NCBI GenBank assembly: GCA_934746515.1 | Contig: CAKVFH010000014.1 | Coordinates: 1 to 27,209 of the forward strand | Origin: an uncultured Clostridia bacterium | GTDB lineage: Bacteria > Bacillota > Clostridia > Christensenellales > UBA1242 | DNA: 27,209 nucleotides | Direction: 5' to 3' | Part shown: positions 24,679-27,209 of the stretch, one piece after another | Position numbering within the stretch: position 1 is the first letter of the stretch | How the letters are laid out: the number at the start of each line of letters is the position of its first letter | Made by a program: the position numbers and the translations under genes | Notes under the pieces: model-generated | Seen by the model: the letters and a program-made list of their open reading frames with translations, nothing else | What the model was told of the DNA's origin: nothing | The model's database searches: none

Positions 24679-24845
24679 GGATCATTAGCTCAGTTGGCGT
24701 GACGCGTTAAGCAAACCCGCCAGTGGCTGGTTTGTAGCCAGCAAACTTGTTTGCGACAAACGGGAGCAAATTTGTAATTTGCGACGGGAAGAGCTTGCTC
24801 TACCAACTGTTTCAAGTGATTTATTAGAACAATAACTTAATATTT
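24679..24845 (+). repeat. Chimeric tRNA-Lys repeat unit 2 (167 bp)
   Basis: Second tandem copy, the same length as unit 1 with seven substitutions (about 96% identity). Five of these lie in the AT-rich tail and one in a hairpin loop (TAT to TGT). The remaining one shortens the inverted D-arm match to 14 nt. The intact tRNA begins exactly one period (167 nt) later, so the three copies of the tRNA 5' end are evenly spaced. Confidence 0.85.
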
Positions 24846-24921
24846 GGATCATTAGCTCAGTTGGTAGAGCAGATGACTCTTAATCATAAGGTCCGGGGTT
24901 CGAGTCCCCGATGATCCACCA
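24846..24921 (+). tRNA. tRNA-Lys (anticodon CTT)
   Basis: 76 nt with encoded CCA. Acceptor stem GGATCAT/ATGATCC, D-arm GCTC-AGTTGGTA-GAGC, anticodon loop CTCTTAA with CTT at loop positions 34-36, variable loop AGGTC and T-arm CGGGG-TTCGAGT-CCCCG. The only defect is a G-A mismatch at 27-43, the top of the anticodon stem. CTT reads AAG. Confidence 0.95.
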
Positions 24922-24930
24922 AATAAAAAT

Positions 24931-24961
24931 GCCATTGCGTCAGCAATGGTTTTTTATTTTT
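24931..24961 (+). terminator. tRNA-Lys terminator
   Basis: CCATTGC-GTCA-GCAATGG followed by TTTTTTATTTTT, 10 nt after the tRNA CCA. The A-rich 5' flank makes it potentially bidirectional. The spacer from here to 25161 is AT-rich; I see only a small TACAATT/AATTGTA inverted repeat in it. Confidence 0.85.
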
Positions 24962-25161
24962 ATCAGAATATATTTCAATTAACAATAAATAATTTTAGTG
25001 ATATTAAAAACAAAATTCATTTAAAACTTGATTTTATATTAAAAATTACATATAACAAACATACAAGTTCTTCAAACACTTACAATTTTAATTGTATGCT
25101 GTATGGTTTAAATCCAAGCGGGAAAACTTGTTTTTTTAATTTACATTTCTTTTTCCATTAT

Positions 25162-25785
25162 TTAACTAATAGTTTTCTTTTTAAAACAATTCATAATCAG
25201 ATATATTCCAATTAAAACTGAAAATAAACCTAACCCCAAACCGGTCAAAGCATTGAAAAAATTATTTGTTGAACATGTCGCGGATAGAAGCGCAACTTGC
25301 GTTAAAACAATAGCAAACAAACTTGACGCCAACGAACAACCCCTAAATGACTGGAGTAAAATATCGCTTGTCTTTTTTGATTTCACAAATTCAGTTATCG
25401 ATAAACCAAGTTCAAAGAATGAAAATGCTGCAATTGTTATAGACACAATAAGTCCATAACTCGCCTGTTCATCTATAAAAAACAATCTCGTCATGTAAAA
25501 TGTAAAAAGCACACTGCTAATAATTAACAGTATCCCAATCGTTAAACTTTTTCCTATTTTTTCGTCATTATCATCAGATTTATAATTTTTAAGATAAACA
25601 TGTTTTATTAAACCCAAAAGAAGCGAACTCGCACCACTCACGCTAAAAAAGTAACCTTTAGTTAGCACACCAAAAACAATTTTAAATATCGACCAAACAT
25701 AACTATAAATAATAGAAACAAGCAAAACAAGATTTTTTTGTTTCGCTTGTCTCTTTAATTCAATAAATTTTTCCTTAAAATTCAT
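25162..25785 (-). CDS. Multi-spanning membrane protein of unknown function
   Basis: 207 residues with a basic N-terminus (KEKFIELKRQAKQKN) and about six hydrophobic helices. These include SYVWSIFKIVFGVLTKGYFF and VSGASSLLLGLIKHVYL near the N-terminus, a helix with FFELGLSITEF in the middle, and a glycine-rich final helix pair. It ends FKKKTIS. No family is recognised with confidence. The ATG is one base after the stop of the 172-residue gene and has only a weak GAG ahead, so its translation is probably coupled to that gene. Both are probably membrane proteins acting together, an inference from position. Confidence 0.7.
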   Translation of the reverse strand: MNFKEKFIELKRQAKQKNLVLLVSIIYSYVWSIFKIVFGVLTKGYFFSVSGASSLLLGLIKHVYLKNYKSDDNDEKIGKSLTIGILLIISSVLFTFYMTRLFFIDEQASYGLIVSITIAAFSFFELGLSITEFVKSKKTSDILLQSFRGCSLASSLFAIVLTQVALLSATCSTNNFFNALTGLGLGLFSVLIGIYLIMNCFKKKTIS

Positions 25786-25786
25786 A

Positions 25787-26305
25787 TTATCTCAATTTTG
25801 ATGCTTGCTCACAAATATCAGCAAGTTTATCATATTCGCTTTCTAAAATTGGTTGAATATTTGAAGATTGTTTTTTGTTAATCTTTTTAAAAAGTGGATA
25901 AGCAAGCGCGCAAACACCTGCACCGACAATTCCAAGAGCAATGCCGCCGAGCATAAAACCAACACCATTTAAAAGCATGCAAGTGCTCATGCCACCACCA
26001 AAAATCAAAGTTCCAATGGCACCAGTTGAAATTGAAGCACCGAGACCTGCTGACTTTTTCTTTCTTTGTAAATTTTCAATTGAAGCAATAACGCTGTCAG
26101 CTCTCTCTTGAAGTTTTAAAAGTTCAACTTTATTTCCAACTTTTCTATCCCTTTTGAAAGATAAATTGATATAAAACAATGAACCTTCACTTGAACTTGT
26201 GTTTGTTAATTCCCAACCTAAATTTTCATAGGTGTCGCAAACAAGTACTTCAATCTCCCTTTTTACTTTTAAAGTTTTGTAATCATAACTTACTACATTT
26301 TCCAT
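25787..26305 (-). CDS. Hypothetical protein with glycine-rich membrane hairpin
   Basis: 172 residues. Residues 1-60 are soluble and beta-rich (YDYKTLKVKREIEVLVCDTYENLGWEL as pattern, split here by description only), 60-85 form a basic helix (ERADSVIASIENLQRKKKS), and 87-140 hold two hydrophobic, Gly/Ala-rich segments that look like a membrane hairpin. A charged helical tail follows. No catalytic motif or known family is recognised. AGGAG precedes the ATG. It leads a two-gene unit divergent from the TetR-type regulator, which is the most likely controller by position. Confidence 0.7.
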   Translation of the reverse strand: MENVVSYDYKTLKVKREIEVLVCDTYENLGWELTNTSSSEGSLFYINLSFKRDRKVGNKVELLKLQERADSVIASIENLQRKKKSAGLGASISTGAIGTLIFGGGMSTCMLLNGVGFMLGGIALGIVGAGVCALAYPLFKKINKKQSSNIQPILESEYDKLADICEQASKLR

Positions 26306-26335
26306 AATTTTCTCCTAAATTTATTATTCCAACAT

Positions 26336-26364
26336 TTGTCCTATTTATAGATTTGTGATATAAT
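26336..26364 (+). promoter_or_regulatory. Promoter of the TetR-type regulator
   Basis: Plus-strand TTGTCC, 17-nt spacer, TATAAT with an extended -10 (TGA ahead of TATAAT). It lies about 95 nt upstream of the regulator ATG. A minus-strand TATAAT is present in the same spacer, but without a convincing -35. Confidence 0.65.
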
Positions 26365-26367
26365 CAA

Positions 26368-26416
26368 GTTATCGTTTCATGTTGTTAGCTTTATTATAAA
26401 ACGAAAAAATGATAAC
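26368..26416. promoter_or_regulatory. Inverted half-sites between the divergent genes, candidate TetR operator
   Basis: GTTATCGTTT (26368-26377) is mirrored by AAACG (26399-26403) and GATAAC (26411-26416), with an extra AAAAAAT between the two right-hand parts. It lies right after the regulator -10 box, where binding would block transcription in both directions. The wide, uneven spacing is unlike a simple TetR operator, so two separate sites are possible. Confidence 0.35.
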
Positions 26417-26457
26417 AAGTCCAACACTAAAAATAAATTTGTCGGGATAAAGAAATT

Positions 26458-27015
26458 ATGAATATCAATTTTAATCAAAGATACTGGTCTACTGAAGAAA
26501 AAATCCAAAGAGCACTTTTTTCACTTTTAAAATTCAAAAAATATAACGACATCGCCATAAAAGAAATTTGCTATGAAGCCGGAATCAATAGAAGTTCATT
26601 CTATGCGCACTATCAAGACATTAACGACCTTATGATTAAAACTGAAATGCGTCTCTCAAAAAACATTGAAAAAATCTTTGATCCGCATTCAACTTGGACT
26701 GAAGCAGTATTCGTGAAACTATTTGAATTTTTATATCAAAATCGTGATTTTTATAAAGCTTATCTCAACACAAATGAACAAACATTCATGGAAAAAAACG
26801 ACTTCGTAAATTATATAAAGCTGATTTCTTCAAGCACACAAGCCGATAAATTTTTATTTAGTGAGCGAGTTTATCACATGGCATTTTTCGCTGGTGGACT
26901 TAAAGCTCTTTCAAAGGCATGGATAAAAAATGATTGCAAAGAAACGCCAGAACAAATGGCAAAAATTCTAACAAACGAGTACAAAATCAATTCAAATTAT
27001 TTCACCAATCAATAA
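26458..27015 (+). CDS. TetR/AcrR-family transcriptional regulator
   Basis: 185 residues. The N-terminal HTH (about 12-60) has the family pattern: AIKEICYEAGINRSSFYAHY places the recognition helix at 42-55, followed by DINDLM. The remainder is a helical ligand domain with a hydrophobic stretch near 140-150 (YHMAFFAGGLKALSKAW), seen in the TetR_C-type regulators of Firmicutes. The ligand is unknown. The ribosome binding site is weak (GGGATAAAG, about 7 nt before the ATG). It is divergent from two membrane-protein genes, the standard layout for a local repressor. Confidence 0.88.
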   Translation: MNINFNQRYWSTEEKIQRALFSLLKFKKYNDIAIKEICYEAGINRSSFYAHYQDINDLMIKTEMRLSKNIEKIFDPHSTWTEAVFVKLFEFLYQNRDFYKAYLNTNEQTFMEKNDFVNYIKLISSSTQADKFLFSERVYHMAFFAGGLKALSKAWIKNDCKETPEQMAKILTNEYKINSNYFTNQ

Positions 27016-27172
27016 ATTTTCATAAGTATAAAAATCTTATTTATTTAATTTTTTGTTATTATAATATAAATTTAATATTTTTAATAAAGTTATTAAATTA
27101 TATCAATATAGCAATTTTTCAAGTTGAATTCATTTCAAAAATTTTTAAATCATCATATCATAAATAAACTTT

Positions 27173-27206
27173 AATAAACTAACAATATTTTTAATGTTGG
27201 TTTATT
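27173..27206 (+). terminator. Candidate terminator at the window end
   Basis: AATAAACTAACA pairs with TGTTGGTTTATT (12 bp with one U-G) around a 10-nt loop, followed by TTTA. It is 158 nt beyond the regulator stop; the stretch between is AT-rich and shows no gene. The hairpin could equally serve a gene to the right. Confidence 0.45.
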
Positions 27207-27209
27207 TTA

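Noticed and set aside
24512..24845. Two further tRNA genes
   Set aside because: Only the first 19 nt match; there is no anticodon arm, T-arm or 3' acceptor strand on either strand.
24512..24921. CRISPR array or integrative-element attachment site
   Set aside because: Only two full repeats with no unique spacers; the duplicated part is the tRNA 5' end, not the 3' end used by integrases, and no integrase is in the window.
24946..25215. Plus-strand ORF of 89 codons after the tRNA
   Set aside because: It starts inside the terminator, has no ribosome binding site, shows AT-rich low-complexity composition and overlaps the better-supported minus-strand gene.

Overview
The window is a chromosomal segment of a low-GC Firmicute, most likely an uncultured Clostridia-type gut bacterium. 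This is inferred from the gene order (pta-ackA, rpmF, plsX-rnc-smc-ftsY, ylxM-ffh-rpsP-khpA, rimM-trmD, rbgA-rnhB), the AT-rich spacers, strong GGAGG-type ribosome binding sites, TTGACA/TATAAT promoters, a ylbJ-type sporulation membrane protein, and TGA used as a stop codon (alr). No species can be named from the sequence alone.

Positions 1-17133 are almost entirely a minus-strand housekeeping block. Reading in the direction of transcription: pta and ackA (acetate/acetyl-phosphate metabolism); rpmF as its own transcription unit; plsX, rnc, smc and ftsY (phospholipid start, RNase III, chromosome condensation, SRP receptor); ylxM, ffh, rpsP and khpA (SRP, ribosomal protein bS16, KH-domain RNA chaperone); aspS; ygjV-like, rimM and trmD (overlapping genes); an MTH1-like Nudix hydrolase; rbgA; and rnhB, which runs off the left edge. 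The usual rplS between trmD and rbgA is absent. aspS plus a ygjV-like membrane gene sit between khpA and rimM.

Positions 17150-24300 hold tmcAL (+), facing pta across two overlapping promoters; a PnuC-like transporter (-); ylbJ (+); and a minus-strand run of metG, then alr, rsmD and a small coiled-coil protein. The last gene converges on ylbJ and overlaps its end. Several translation genes cluster here: MetRS, the tRNA-Met acetylation enzyme TmcAL, AspRS, TrmD, RsmD and a tRNA-Lys.

Positions 24354-24961 are the most unusual part. A tRNA-Lys(CTT) gene is preceded by two tandem 167-bp units. Each begins with the first 19 nt of that tRNA, then diverges into a GC-richer, hairpin-rich insert that ends with an inverted copy of the tRNA D-arm. 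All may be transcribed from one upstream promoter. A perfect Shine-Dalgarno followed by a six-codon ORF lies on the opposite strand nearby.

Positions 25162-27209 look accessory: two coupled membrane-protein genes of unknown function (-) divergent from a TetR/AcrR-type regulator (+). The shared spacer carries a promoter and inverted-repeat half-sites.
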